From assembly GCA_017617525.1 (NCBI GenBank), contig JAFZWA010000021.1, positions 1 through 64,000 on the forward strand: 64,000 bases of DNA, written 5' to 3'. Positions 26,401 to 32,740 of the stretch are shown here, one piece after another; within the stretch, counting starts at the first letter, position 1; each line of letters starts with the position of its first letter. A program made the translations under genes and the position numbers. The notes beneath the pieces are model-generated. The model did no database searches. It was not told where the DNA came from and saw only the letters and a program-made list of their open reading frames with translations. The stretch comes from Clostridiales bacterium (GTDB taxonomy: Bacteria > Bacillota > Clostridia > Saccharofermentanales > Saccharofermentanaceae).

Positions 26401-27011
26401 CCCATGTCCGAACCGCTCGGGAAGAAGTCGAAGATGTCCCCTCGTTTGGAGAATTCACCTACACCCTCAACTTCACGTGTTCTGACATAACCCATGGAAA
26501 TGAGGGTCTGCGCGAGGTCTTCCGGCGGAAGTCTCTTACCGAGACGGACCGTGACCGTGGTCTTGATGAAACGACTCATCGGGAGCATCTTCGTAAGGAG
26601 CGCGCCCGCGGTAACGATCATGCATCCGCAGTCTCTCGTGACATATTTTACAAGCGCTCTGACACGTCCCTGCTCGATCTCACGGCTTGACGCAGAGACG
26701 GCAGACATGTGGGTCTCACGACCTCGAAGGATCACGCTTTCCTTTTCGAAAAACGCGTCGAGGTACGACTTCATGCGGCGGGCGGAAAGCTCGTCGGAAA
26801 CGAGGATCACAGGGATCGGGAACAGTTCTTTACTATCGTTTTCGCTCTGATAAAGAGCGGCAGCCGCGATCAGGAATGCCTTCTGCGTTTCGGTCATTCC
26901 GGTCAGGTTGATGTGTCCTTTTTGCGCAGAAAAAGAATCGACCAGTTCCTTAAAGGCGGGGTCGACAAAAGCTTCTCTGAGCATCTTTTCTATGGAAGGA
27001 AGAAAATTCAT
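23475..27011 (-). CDS. mfd: Transcription-repair coupling factor Mfd
   Basis: The 1178-aa protein matches full-length Mfd (about 1150). It has a UvrB-like N-terminal module, an RNA polymerase interaction domain near 500-560 (DLVPGELVVDDENGVGRY), and a RecG-like translocase with Walker A GDVGFGKTEVA, the DEEQ box VIDEEQRFGV and the motif GRVGRSDRQAYAY. A C-terminal D7 domain follows. It displaces stalled RNA polymerase from DNA lesions and recruits UvrA. It overlaps pth upstream and the lipase downstream by 4 nt each. Confidence 0.97.
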   Translation of the reverse strand: MNFLPSIEKMLREAFVDPAFKELVDSFSAQKGHINLTGMTETQKAFLIAAAALYQSENDSKELFPIPVILVSDELSARRMKSYLDAFFEKESVILRGRETHMSAVSASSREIEQGRVRALVKYVTRDCGCMIVTAGALLTKMLPMSRFIKTTVTVRLGKRLPPEDLAQTLISMGYVRTREVEGVGEFSKRGDIFDFFPSGSDMGVRLSFFDDEVDQIKLFNLNTQRSEQQLKEFTILPASELLLPMKDWEKLANKMVEIGDAAANKAAAVSADRNNIDTMLRMVGKESEALRTGGSFSGWEKWAAVLEENTESILTFVRGMGDTIYVDEIAQVRSRMDGVAADFEARFRNAFEKGLVPAECSTALHKIPDVFRELDKKQVVAMAILPSSNNGLPGGTHIKVQGTACNSYRGHEDALADLISERNKAGQTTYIMSGSGSRAEKLRTFLFEKNSMPVLLPKPLPNGFVYPAINMVLIGTQDIFGVDRGIKKKKKGGMTIDLFSDLVPGELVVDDENGVGRYDGLVNLEVEGTKRDYLQITYANDDHLYIPMDRLDHIQKYVASDGRTPKLARLGSAEWSKSVSRAKNSIKQLAFDLVELYAKRQAVDGYAFSPDTVWQNQFEDDFPYQETEDQLNAIREIKKDMESKKSMDRLLCGDVGFGKTEVAFRAIFKCVMDGKQAVLLAPTTVLVQQHYDNLKERLRGYPIRIAMLSRFATPKEIKRAVQGINDGSVDVVVGTHRVLSKDVQPSNLGLMVIDEEQRFGVNHKEKMKTLRNTVDVLTLTATPIPRTLHMSLSGIRDISVLEEPPQDRRPVQTYVIEYDPQIVAEACLREIERHGQVFYLYNNTHHIAEKAEELAALLPGARIVYAHGKMSERELESIIEAFIRKEADILVCTTIIESGVDMPNVNTIVVENSDRFGLSQLYQLKGRVGRSDRQAYAYITYEPEKVLKEDAEKRLAAIRDFTELGSGIKIALKDLEVRGAGNLLGAEQHGQMDVIGYELYCRMLDEEIKKLSGTWEPEVEDTVIKMSEDAYISPAYIPDDGQRMDVYRHIQSIASTKEREDLEDELTDRFGDVPKEVTILANISIIRHQAAKLGFETVEIEKDTARLYYRPGVSNAAAALLMAGGDKRFDGHIMVYSLKKPFLQYKPAPKDQKEIVARVAELVDLMSTKPEEGEVKA

Positions 27012-27577
27012 GAACGGCCTCCGCCACGATTTCTGCCGCCCGGGATCGGTTTTCCGGAAAGGATATCCTCGACGGCCTTTGCTCCTTCTTCGAATGCCTT
27101 ATACATCGTCTCCTGCTCATCCTTCGGGATGGTCGAGAGAACGAAATCCGCGAGGTCCCATTTCTCGGGGACCGGACCGCAGCCGATACGTACACGCGGA
27201 AAGTCCTGGGATTCCACGCAGTAGATGACGGACTTCATGCCGTTATGCGTGCCCGCGGAACCGCTCGATCTGACGCGGATCTTTCCTCTTTGGATATCGA
27301 TATCGTCATAGATGACGATCAGGTGGTCAAGCGGGATCTTAAAGAACTTCATGACCTCGATGACGCTCTGTCCGGAAAGGTTCATGAAGGTATGCGGACG
27401 CAGAAGGATACAATCCTCACCCTGGATCGTTCCTCTTCCGTATTCGCCTTTCCACTTGAGTCTGTCTACCTTGATATTGTTCTTCTGCGCAAGGACTTCC
27501 AGCGTCATGAAGCCGCAGTTATGGAAGGTGGATGTATATTCTTTTCCCGGATTTCCCAGGCCTACGATCAGCCACAT
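27008..27577 (-). CDS. pth: Peptidyl-tRNA hydrolase
   Basis: The 189-aa enzyme releases peptides from peptidyl-tRNA. The start MWLIVGLGNPGKEY is the conserved family N-terminus and has GGGG 5 nt upstream; a start 19 codons earlier would add an atypical basic extension. The catalytic His lies in TFHNCG (usually TRHN), the Asn in FMNLSG and the Asp in YDDIDIQRGK. The C-terminal tail is Gly/Arg-rich (GGRNRGGGRS). In many Bacillota, pth lies between glmU-prs and mfd; here prs is absent. Confidence 0.94.
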   Translation of the reverse strand: MWLIVGLGNPGKEYTSTFHNCGFMTLEVLAQKNNIKVDRLKWKGEYGRGTIQGEDCILLRPHTFMNLSGQSVIEVMKFFKIPLDHLIVIYDDIDIQRGKIRVRSSGSAGTHNGMKSVIYCVESQDFPRVRIGCGPVPEKWDLADFVLSTIPKDEQETMYKAFEEGAKAVEDILSGKPIPGGRNRGGGRS

Positions 27578-27638
27578 ATTATCCCCTATAGCCGTCCAGT
27601 CGTTTTCCGCTTTTTGTTTCTTTCGGAACCACATCGGA

Positions 27639-29051
27639 TCACATTCCGCTGGTACGCTTCTTATCCGGCTGGATCACTGTCGCGGCACGAGAACGGTTCT
27701 TCTTTGCGACCCAGTTCTCCTTGACGACCTGCTGGGATCTGGCGATCGCAAGACCGAGCTCAGGAACATCTTCCGTGATGGTGGAACCCGCGGCGATGTA
27801 GGAGTTCTCTTCGAGCGTTACAGGAGAGATCAGGTTGCTGTTACCACCGATAAAAACGTTATCGCCGATGACGCACCAGGTCTTATCCATACCATCGTAG
27901 TTACAGGTTACCGTACCGCATCCGAAGTTAACGTTCTTACCGACCTTCGCGTCACCGACATAGGTCAGGTGGCGGGCACGGGAATAATCGCCGATGGTCG
28001 CGTTCTTGACTTCAACATACGCGCCGATGGTGACATTGTCGTTGAGGATCGTATCCGGACGCAGGTGAGAGTAAGGTCCAATACGGCAGTTCTTACCGAC
28101 CTGGCAGTTCGATGCGATCGAGTTGTCGATCGTGGATCCGTCGCCTACGATAACGTTATCCAGACGGGAGTTTTCACCGATCTCACATTCGTCACCGATG
28201 ACGGTATTTCCGAGAAGCACGGTGCCAGGAAGGATGATCGTATCCTTGCCGATCTGAACCGTATCCGCGATCCATGTCGTCTCGGTATCTACGATCTGCA
28301 CGCCCTGCTGCATGAGCTTAAGGCATGTTCTTCTGTTGAGCATCTTGCCGACTTCCTGAAGCTGGACACGGTCGTTAACACCACGTGTCTCATCGAAGTC
28401 CGCGACATACGCGCCGACCTTATGACCGTCACGGATGAGGATCTCGATGGTATCTGTCAGGTAGTATTCCTTCTGCGCGTTCTTCGCGTCGATCCTTCCG
28501 AGCGCGGACAGAAGAAGCGGTGTCTTGAAGCAGTAGATGGAAGAGTTGATCTCATTGACCTTCAGCTCTTCTTCCGTGCAGTCACGGTGCTCGACGATCT
28601 TTACAACGTTGCCTTCGCTGTTTCTGATGACACGTCCGTAGCCCTTCGGATCCGGAGCCAGACCTGTGATGATGACAGCGCCGTAATCGCCCTGCTCGAA
28701 CATCTCCAGTGCTTTTGCGATCGTATCGGAAGTAATGAGCGGAGCGTCGCCCGGAAGGACGATCGTGCATCCGTTTCTTCCCTCGAGGAAAGGAGCTGCC
28801 TGCATAACGGCGTGTCCGGTACCAAGCTGCTGCTCCTGGAATACGAAAGCGACATCTTCACCGAGTACTTCTCTTACCTCTTCCTGCCTGTGACCTACGA
28901 TATATACCTGCTCGGTAGCGCCTACTCCGGTAAGTGCGTCAGCGACCCAGCGGACCAGCGGTTTACCGGCTGCCAACTGTACGACCTTCGAATGATTGGA
29001 ATGCATACGCTTCCCTTCTCCGGCTGCCATGACAACTGCACAAAGCTCCAT
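27639..29051 (-). CDS. glmU: Bifunctional UDP-GlcNAc pyrophosphorylase / glucosamine-1-P acetyltransferase
   Basis: The 470-aa enzyme makes UDP-N-acetylglucosamine for peptidoglycan. The N-terminal uridyltransferase shows the VVMAAGEGKRM nucleotide loop and LPGDAPL. A left-handed beta-helix with hexapeptide repeats covers about 250-440, including RHLTYVGDAKVG and the acetyl-CoA region TVTCNYDG. SD AAAGGAG is upstream. It is the first gene of glmU-pth-mfd-lipase. Its leader contains a strong terminator, suggesting attenuation of the whole operon. Confidence 0.96.
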   Translation of the reverse strand: MELCAVVMAAGEGKRMHSNHSKVVQLAAGKPLVRWVADALTGVGATEQVYIVGHRQEEVREVLGEDVAFVFQEQQLGTGHAVMQAAPFLEGRNGCTIVLPGDAPLITSDTIAKALEMFEQGDYGAVIITGLAPDPKGYGRVIRNSEGNVVKIVEHRDCTEEELKVNEINSSIYCFKTPLLLSALGRIDAKNAQKEYYLTDTIEILIRDGHKVGAYVADFDETRGVNDRVQLQEVGKMLNRRTCLKLMQQGVQIVDTETTWIADTVQIGKDTIILPGTVLLGNTVIGDECEIGENSRLDNVIVGDGSTIDNSIASNCQVGKNCRIGPYSHLRPDTILNDNVTIGAYVEVKNATIGDYSRARHLTYVGDAKVGKNVNFGCGTVTCNYDGMDKTWCVIGDNVFIGGNSNLISPVTLEENSYIAAGSTITEDVPELGLAIARSQQVVKENWVAKKNRSRAATVIQPDKKRTSGM

Positions 29052-29095
29052 ATTGTGATTCTCCTTTAGAATATTCTAGTCTCGTCTATGCGCGC

Positions 29096-29134
29096 AAAAA
29101 GCCCAATGATCCTGCCTATCCTCGATCATCGGAC
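29096..29134 (-). terminator. Leader terminator (candidate attenuator) upstream of glmU
   Basis: On the reverse strand an 11-bp stem (GTCCGATGATC with GATCATTGGGC, two G-U pairs) around a 12-nt loop is followed directly by TTTTT. It lies between a TATAAT at 29165-29160 and the glmU start. No reverse-strand gene ends upstream, so it can only act on the glmU transcript, cutting it at about 57 nt. Confidence 0.6.
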
Positions 29135-29159
29135 GAACGCGCTTATCTTTTCTTTACCT

Positions 29160-29165
29160 ATTATA
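29160..29165 (-). promoter_or_regulatory. Candidate -10 element for glmU
   Basis: Perfect TATAAT on the reverse strand, about 109 nt before the glmU start. No convincing -35 at 16-18 bp. Confidence 0.4.
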
Positions 29166-29395
29166 ACGGTTTTTCATGCTTCCCGCCACAGTTTCTTTAT
29201 ACTGTAAAACTACTTTTTGCACACTTTTTCCGTTCCATTTTGCGGTTTATCTGTCGATAAGCCCGATTTGTCTTTGTCAATAGATTTTTATGTCATTTTC
29301 TGATAAGATAGTGAAAATGACTTTACTCGCCGCAGGCGTTTTTTCCGGTATGTGTCTTCAATGGAGAAGCGCCTGGGTTCACGAAAGGAACTCAA
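29166..29395. other. Divergent intergenic stretch, AT-rich
   Basis: Together with the glmU leader this makes 344 bp without a gene. I see only AT-rich sequence that should hold promoter parts for the forward nucleotidyltransferase (TGATAAGATAG near 29303). No RNA gene or repeat was recognised. Confidence 0.4.
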
Positions 29396-30163
29396 ATGAT
29401 CGCTTTGGTTTTAGCTGCCGGATATGCCACAAGACTTTATCCGCTGACGATAAATACACCGAAACCTCTTCTGCCCGTTGGACCGAAGACGATGATCGAT
29501 TACATCGTTGATGAGATCGAGACGATCTCCGATGTAAATAAGATCGTTGTCGTTACCAACCACCGCTTCGCCGGCCACTTTGACGAGTGGGCGGAAAAGC
29601 GCCTTGCCGAAGACTCGGAAAACGGGATCGATCTTCCGATCGAGATCATTGACGACGGAACGACCGACGATTCCAATAAGCTCGGCGCCATCGGCGACAT
29701 CCAGTTCGTGATCGATAAGCTTTCGATCGACGAGGATCTGATGATCATCGCCGGCGATAACCTTTTCACATATAAGCTTTCCGACATGTATGACTTCTTC
29801 AAGACGAACGGAAAAGATACGCTCGTCGCGATCCATGTCGAACCCATCGAGCAGTTAAGAAAGCTCGCTGTCGCGATCCTCGATGATGACTGCAAGGTCC
29901 TTTCCCTGGCCGAAAAGCCGAAGGAGCCGAAGTCCCATACCGCGATCTACGCGACATACATGTATCTTCGTGAGACTCTTCCGATGATCCGAAAGTACCT
30001 TGACGAAGGCAATACGCCGGATGCTCCCGGCAACTTCCCTTCCTGGCTTTACACAAGGAAAGATGTTCTTGCCTATCGCGCACCCGGCGTATGTATCGAC
30101 ATCGGCACGCCCGAAAACTATAAGGACGTGTGTGACAACTACGAAGAGATCTTAGGCTTATGA
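29396..30163 (+). CDS. Sugar-phosphate nucleotidyltransferase (RmlA-like)
   Basis: The 255-aa enzyme has the G-x-G-T-R-type loop LVLAAGYATRLYPLT and PKPLLPV of NTP-transferase family proteins, plus GDNLF (metal Asp) near residue 121 and IDIGTPENY near the C-terminus. It would join a sugar-1-phosphate to a nucleotide for glycan synthesis; whether it uses glucose, mannose or another sugar is not clear. It lacks the left-handed helix of GlmU. SD AAAGGA is upstream. Its stop overlaps the convergent riboflavin transporter stop (TTATGA), leaving no space for a terminator. Confidence 0.88.
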   Translation: MIALVLAAGYATRLYPLTINTPKPLLPVGPKTMIDYIVDEIETISDVNKIVVVTNHRFAGHFDEWAEKRLAEDSENGIDLPIEIIDDGTTDDSNKLGAIGDIQFVIDKLSIDEDLMIIAGDNLFTYKLSDMYDFFKTNGKDTLVAIHVEPIEQLRKLAVAILDDDCKVLSLAEKPKEPKSHTAIYATYMYLRETLPMIRKYLDEGNTPDAPGNFPSWLYTRKDVLAYRAPGVCIDIGTPENYKDVCDNYEEILGL

Positions 30164-30847
30164 GGCCTTCTCTTCAGTAGTTTCTTTAGTTCCTTTTCCC
30201 GTCTCAAGCTTGTCCTCATTAAAGAAGCGGCTGAGAGGGATATAAACAAGAAGTGTCACGAGAGAGATCGAAAGTCCCTTGAAAATGTTGAACGGAACGA
30301 ATGTCATCAGGATCACGTCCAGCTTGGAGTTGATCTTGACGAATGTGTTCGCTTCGTCGCACATTCCGATGATCGCAGGAAGCGGGAATCCCATTACCTT
30401 CTCATAAAGAGGCAGGCAGAAGAAGTAGTTGACGATGCTTGTCGCAAGCGTAAGCGCAACTGTTCCCGAGATGAGCGAGTAGATGATCGCTTCACTTCTC
30501 TTGCTTCTGAGAGCACGGAATACCATGGCTCCTGTGATAACAAAAACGCTTCCGGAAATAAAGTTCGCTACCTCACCGATATACTGTGTGTTCGTAAACG
30601 GCATGTGCAGGAGGTTCTTAAGAAACTCTACGATCACGCCCGCGACCGGACCACAGACGAAGCCGGCGAAAAGCGCCGGAATGTCGGAAAAGTCGTACTT
30701 AAGAAAACCCGGCATAAGAGGAAGCGGGATCTCGAGCATCATGAGCACTTCCGCCAAAGCCGTCATTACACCCATAAGCGCGACTCGGTAGATCATTTTC
30801 TTTCTGGATTGATTTTGTTCTTTGAGATTTGTTGTTACTTCTGACAT
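30158..30847 (-). CDS. ribU: Riboflavin ECF transporter S component
   Basis: The 229-aa membrane protein has about six helices and the RibU-type segment MPFTNTQYIGEVANFISG near residue 82. It binds riboflavin and works with the shared EcfAAT module, which is not in this window. The FMN riboswitch directly upstream makes the assignment firm. The start at 30847 uses AAGGAG, the last bases of the riboswitch region. The N-terminus (about 20 aa) and C-terminus are charged and cytoplasmic. Confidence 0.95.
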   Translation of the reverse strand: MSEVTTNLKEQNQSRKKMIYRVALMGVMTALAEVLMMLEIPLPLMPGFLKYDFSDIPALFAGFVCGPVAGVIVEFLKNLLHMPFTNTQYIGEVANFISGSVFVITGAMVFRALRSKRSEAIIYSLISGTVALTLATSIVNYFFCLPLYEKVMGFPLPAIIGMCDEANTFVKINSKLDVILMTFVPFNIFKGLSISLVTLLVYIPLSRFFNEDKLETGKGTKETTEEKAS

Positions 30848-30858
30848 TTATACCACTC

Positions 30859-30976
30859 CTTCCATCCGGACTATACCGTCGGCACCGGATTCGCACCGGT
30901 TCTGCTCTTCGCTCGCGGGCTCGTATCTTCTCGTGATACATCACCGCCGGTGGGGAATCACACCCCGCCCTGAAGT
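30859..30976 (-). ncRNA. FMN riboswitch (RFN element)
   Basis: The reverse strand contains the conserved FMN aptamer blocks in order: CTTCAGGGCGGGG, TTCCCCACCGGCGGT, AGCCCGCGAGC, CCGGTGCGAATCCGGTG, CCGACGGTATAGTCCGGATG and GGAAG. The 3' strand of P1 (GGAAG) overlaps the ribU Shine-Dalgarno (AAGGAG, 30861-30856). No terminator lies before the ATG, so control should be at translation initiation: FMN binding closes P1 and hides the SD. Confidence 0.96.
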
Positions 30977-30985
30977 TACGACAGG

Positions 30986-31014
30986 ATTATAAGACTTCAC
31001 CTATACCTCGTCAA
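30986..31014 (-). promoter_or_regulatory. Promoter of the FMN riboswitch-ribU transcript
   Basis: TTGACG (31014-31009), 17 bp, TATAAT (30991-30986) on the reverse strand. The predicted start near 30979 is within a few bases of the aptamer. Confidence 0.8.
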
Positions 31015-31099
31015 GTGGTAATCAAAGTGAAACACCATCGTCTCAGTTTCTGCGATATACTATAGCATGAGAAAAACTCTTAGGATGGGGTCTTAGGGA

Positions 31100-32011
31100 A
31101 TGAAACGTAATCTTATGCCGGTAGTACTGGCAATCGCAATCGTAGTATCATCCGTATTCTGTTGCGCCTGCGACAACAAAAAGACGATCGGGACCACCGG
31201 CACCGTGACCTGGACCGCGCCTTCTTCGACCGCGGGCTCTGATCAGGCCGCCCCTTCCGAAACCACATCATCCGAAACACCTACCCCGACACCTTCTCCG
31301 GCACCGACGGAAACACCGACACCAACACCTTCCCCGACACCTGTCCCGGAATATGTGGAGCCGATCATTGAAGGAGGACCCGTCTGGTACAGCGGCTATG
31401 TGGATCCGAGATCCGTCCGCGCGGAAGTTGTCTCCAACCCGGAAGACATCGCCGTTCTCGTCAACAAATACTACACGACCACAGCGGAATACGTTCCCGA
31501 ACTGGTCTGGGCAAAATACTCCGCCAACCAGCAGCTTCGTCCGGAAGCCGCTACCGCCTGGGAGCAGATGCATGACGCGTGCCTTGCCGATATCGGCGAA
31601 GATCTTTACCTGATCTCCGGCTACAGATCCTGGGCCACGCAGACCGCGAGCTTCAATAACGCGATCCCCAGACGTGGTCTGGATAAGGCCGTCTGTAAGA
31701 ACGCGTACCCCGGAAGATCCGAGCATCCTCTCGGACTGGCACTGGATATCAACATCAAGAGCGACCCGGAGATCCGCGATAATTTCGTCTACACAAGAGC
31801 CGGCGAATGGGTCCTCGAACACGGTCACGAATACGGCTTCATCTGGCGTTATCCGAAGGACTACGGTCACATCACGGGCTACGGCGTAGAAGGCTGGCAC
31901 TTCCGTTATGTAGGCGTTGATGTCGCGACCGAGATGTACGAAAACAATATCATGACTCTGGAAGAATACTACGGAAAACCGCAGATCCTTCCGGACGACT
32001 ATAACGAGTAA
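31100..32011 (+). CDS. D-alanyl-D-alanine carboxypeptidase (VanY family), lipoprotein
   Basis: The 303-aa protein has a signal peptide with lipobox (VFCCAC), a long Thr/Pro/Ser linker with TPTPSP repeats (about residues 55-85), then a VanY/LAS peptidase domain. The zinc site is visible: His and Asp in SEHPLGLALDI and the final His in EGWHFRYVG, with the catalytic Glu just before. It trims D-Ala from peptidoglycan stem peptides at the cell surface. A TATACT lies at 31056-31061. The MBL-fold gene follows 12 nt later. Confidence 0.9.
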   Translation: MKRNLMPVVLAIAIVVSSVFCCACDNKKTIGTTGTVTWTAPSSTAGSDQAAPSETTSSETPTPTPSPAPTETPTPTPSPTPVPEYVEPIIEGGPVWYSGYVDPRSVRAEVVSNPEDIAVLVNKYYTTTAEYVPELVWAKYSANQQLRPEAATAWEQMHDACLADIGEDLYLISGYRSWATQTASFNNAIPRRGLDKAVCKNAYPGRSEHPLGLALDINIKSDPEIRDNFVYTRAGEWVLEHGHEYGFIWRYPKDYGHITGYGVEGWHFRYVGVDVATEMYENNIMTLEEYYGKPQILPDDYNE

Positions 32012-32023
32012 GGAAAAGAACCT

Positions 32024-32710
32024 ATGCTGATCAGCCACGACGGAGATTATCAGTTTTTCAACATCGGCGGAAAGACCTATTCCTGCTATTGCGTCACCTA
32101 TAAAGACAAGGCCGTCATGATCGACTGCGGTCCTCTTGCCGACCGCGACACCATCGAAAAGAACATGCAGAAGGACTTCCTTTTTGATGTCGACGCGATC
32201 TTTCTGACACACGCGCACGCGGATACCGCGGGCAACGCCGAGTACTTTTCCATGCTCTACAACTGCCCCGTCTACTGCATGAAAGAATCCATGGAATATC
32301 TGAAAAAAGGAGCTTATCCGCGTCCCGCAAAGAACCACCCGTATATCAAAAAAGCAGGTCCCGCGGGAAATATCGTTCCGAAGCTTCCGGCATTTATGCC
32401 GTTTGAGCCCTGCAGAAATCTCGAGGTCCTCACCAGAACGGTCGCGGAAGAATACCTCGGAAAAGACGTTATGCTCCTTATGACACCGGGTCACTCGGAA
32501 GATTCCATTTCACTTAAGATCGGCGATATCGCGCTGATCGGAGATGCCGCGCAGTTCAATAAGCGCGTACTCGCTCCGATTTTCGTGGATAACGAAGCGC
32601 AGCTCGGAAGAACGTGGGAGACCTTACTCGGACTTTCCTGCAAGCAGTATCTGAGCGCGCACGGCAGAGCTTTTTCCGCGGAAGAATGGATGGATCCAAA
32701 GGAAAAATAA
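32024..32710 (+). CDS. MBL-fold metallohydrolase with a variant HxHxD motif
   Basis: The 228-aa cytoplasmic protein has a metallo-beta-lactamase fold with THAHADTAG near residue 63, where the usual second His after Asp (HxHxDH) is Thr. Further motifs are TPGHSEDS near 155 and GDAA near 172. The loss of one metal ligand suggests a mononuclear site or altered activity. The substrate is unknown. It is likely co-transcribed with the VanY-type gene. Confidence 0.82.
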   Translation: MLISHDGDYQFFNIGGKTYSCYCVTYKDKAVMIDCGPLADRDTIEKNMQKDFLFDVDAIFLTHAHADTAGNAEYFSMLYNCPVYCMKESMEYLKKGAYPRPAKNHPYIKKAGPAGNIVPKLPAFMPFEPCRNLEVLTRTVAEEYLGKDVMLLMTPGHSEDSISLKIGDIALIGDAAQFNKRVLAPIFVDNEAQLGRTWETLLGLSCKQYLSAHGRAFSAEEWMDPKEK

Positions 32711-32740
32711 ACGATCCCGAACAGTGCTTTTGGCGAAGTA

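Noticed and set aside
24939-29069. Forward-strand open frames of about 585 codons (24939-26690 and 27312-29069).
   Set aside because: They mirror mfd and pth/glmU. High third-position GC in the real genes keeps the opposite frame open.
31265-31360. Repetitive DNA near the start of the VanY-type gene.
   Set aside because: It encodes the Thr-Pro-Ser linker of the protein; not an independent repeat element.
31268-32494. Reverse open frame of about 408 codons over the VanY-type and MBL genes.
   Set aside because: The composition is typical of antisense translation (Arg/Val/Asp-rich) and both forward genes have clear motifs.
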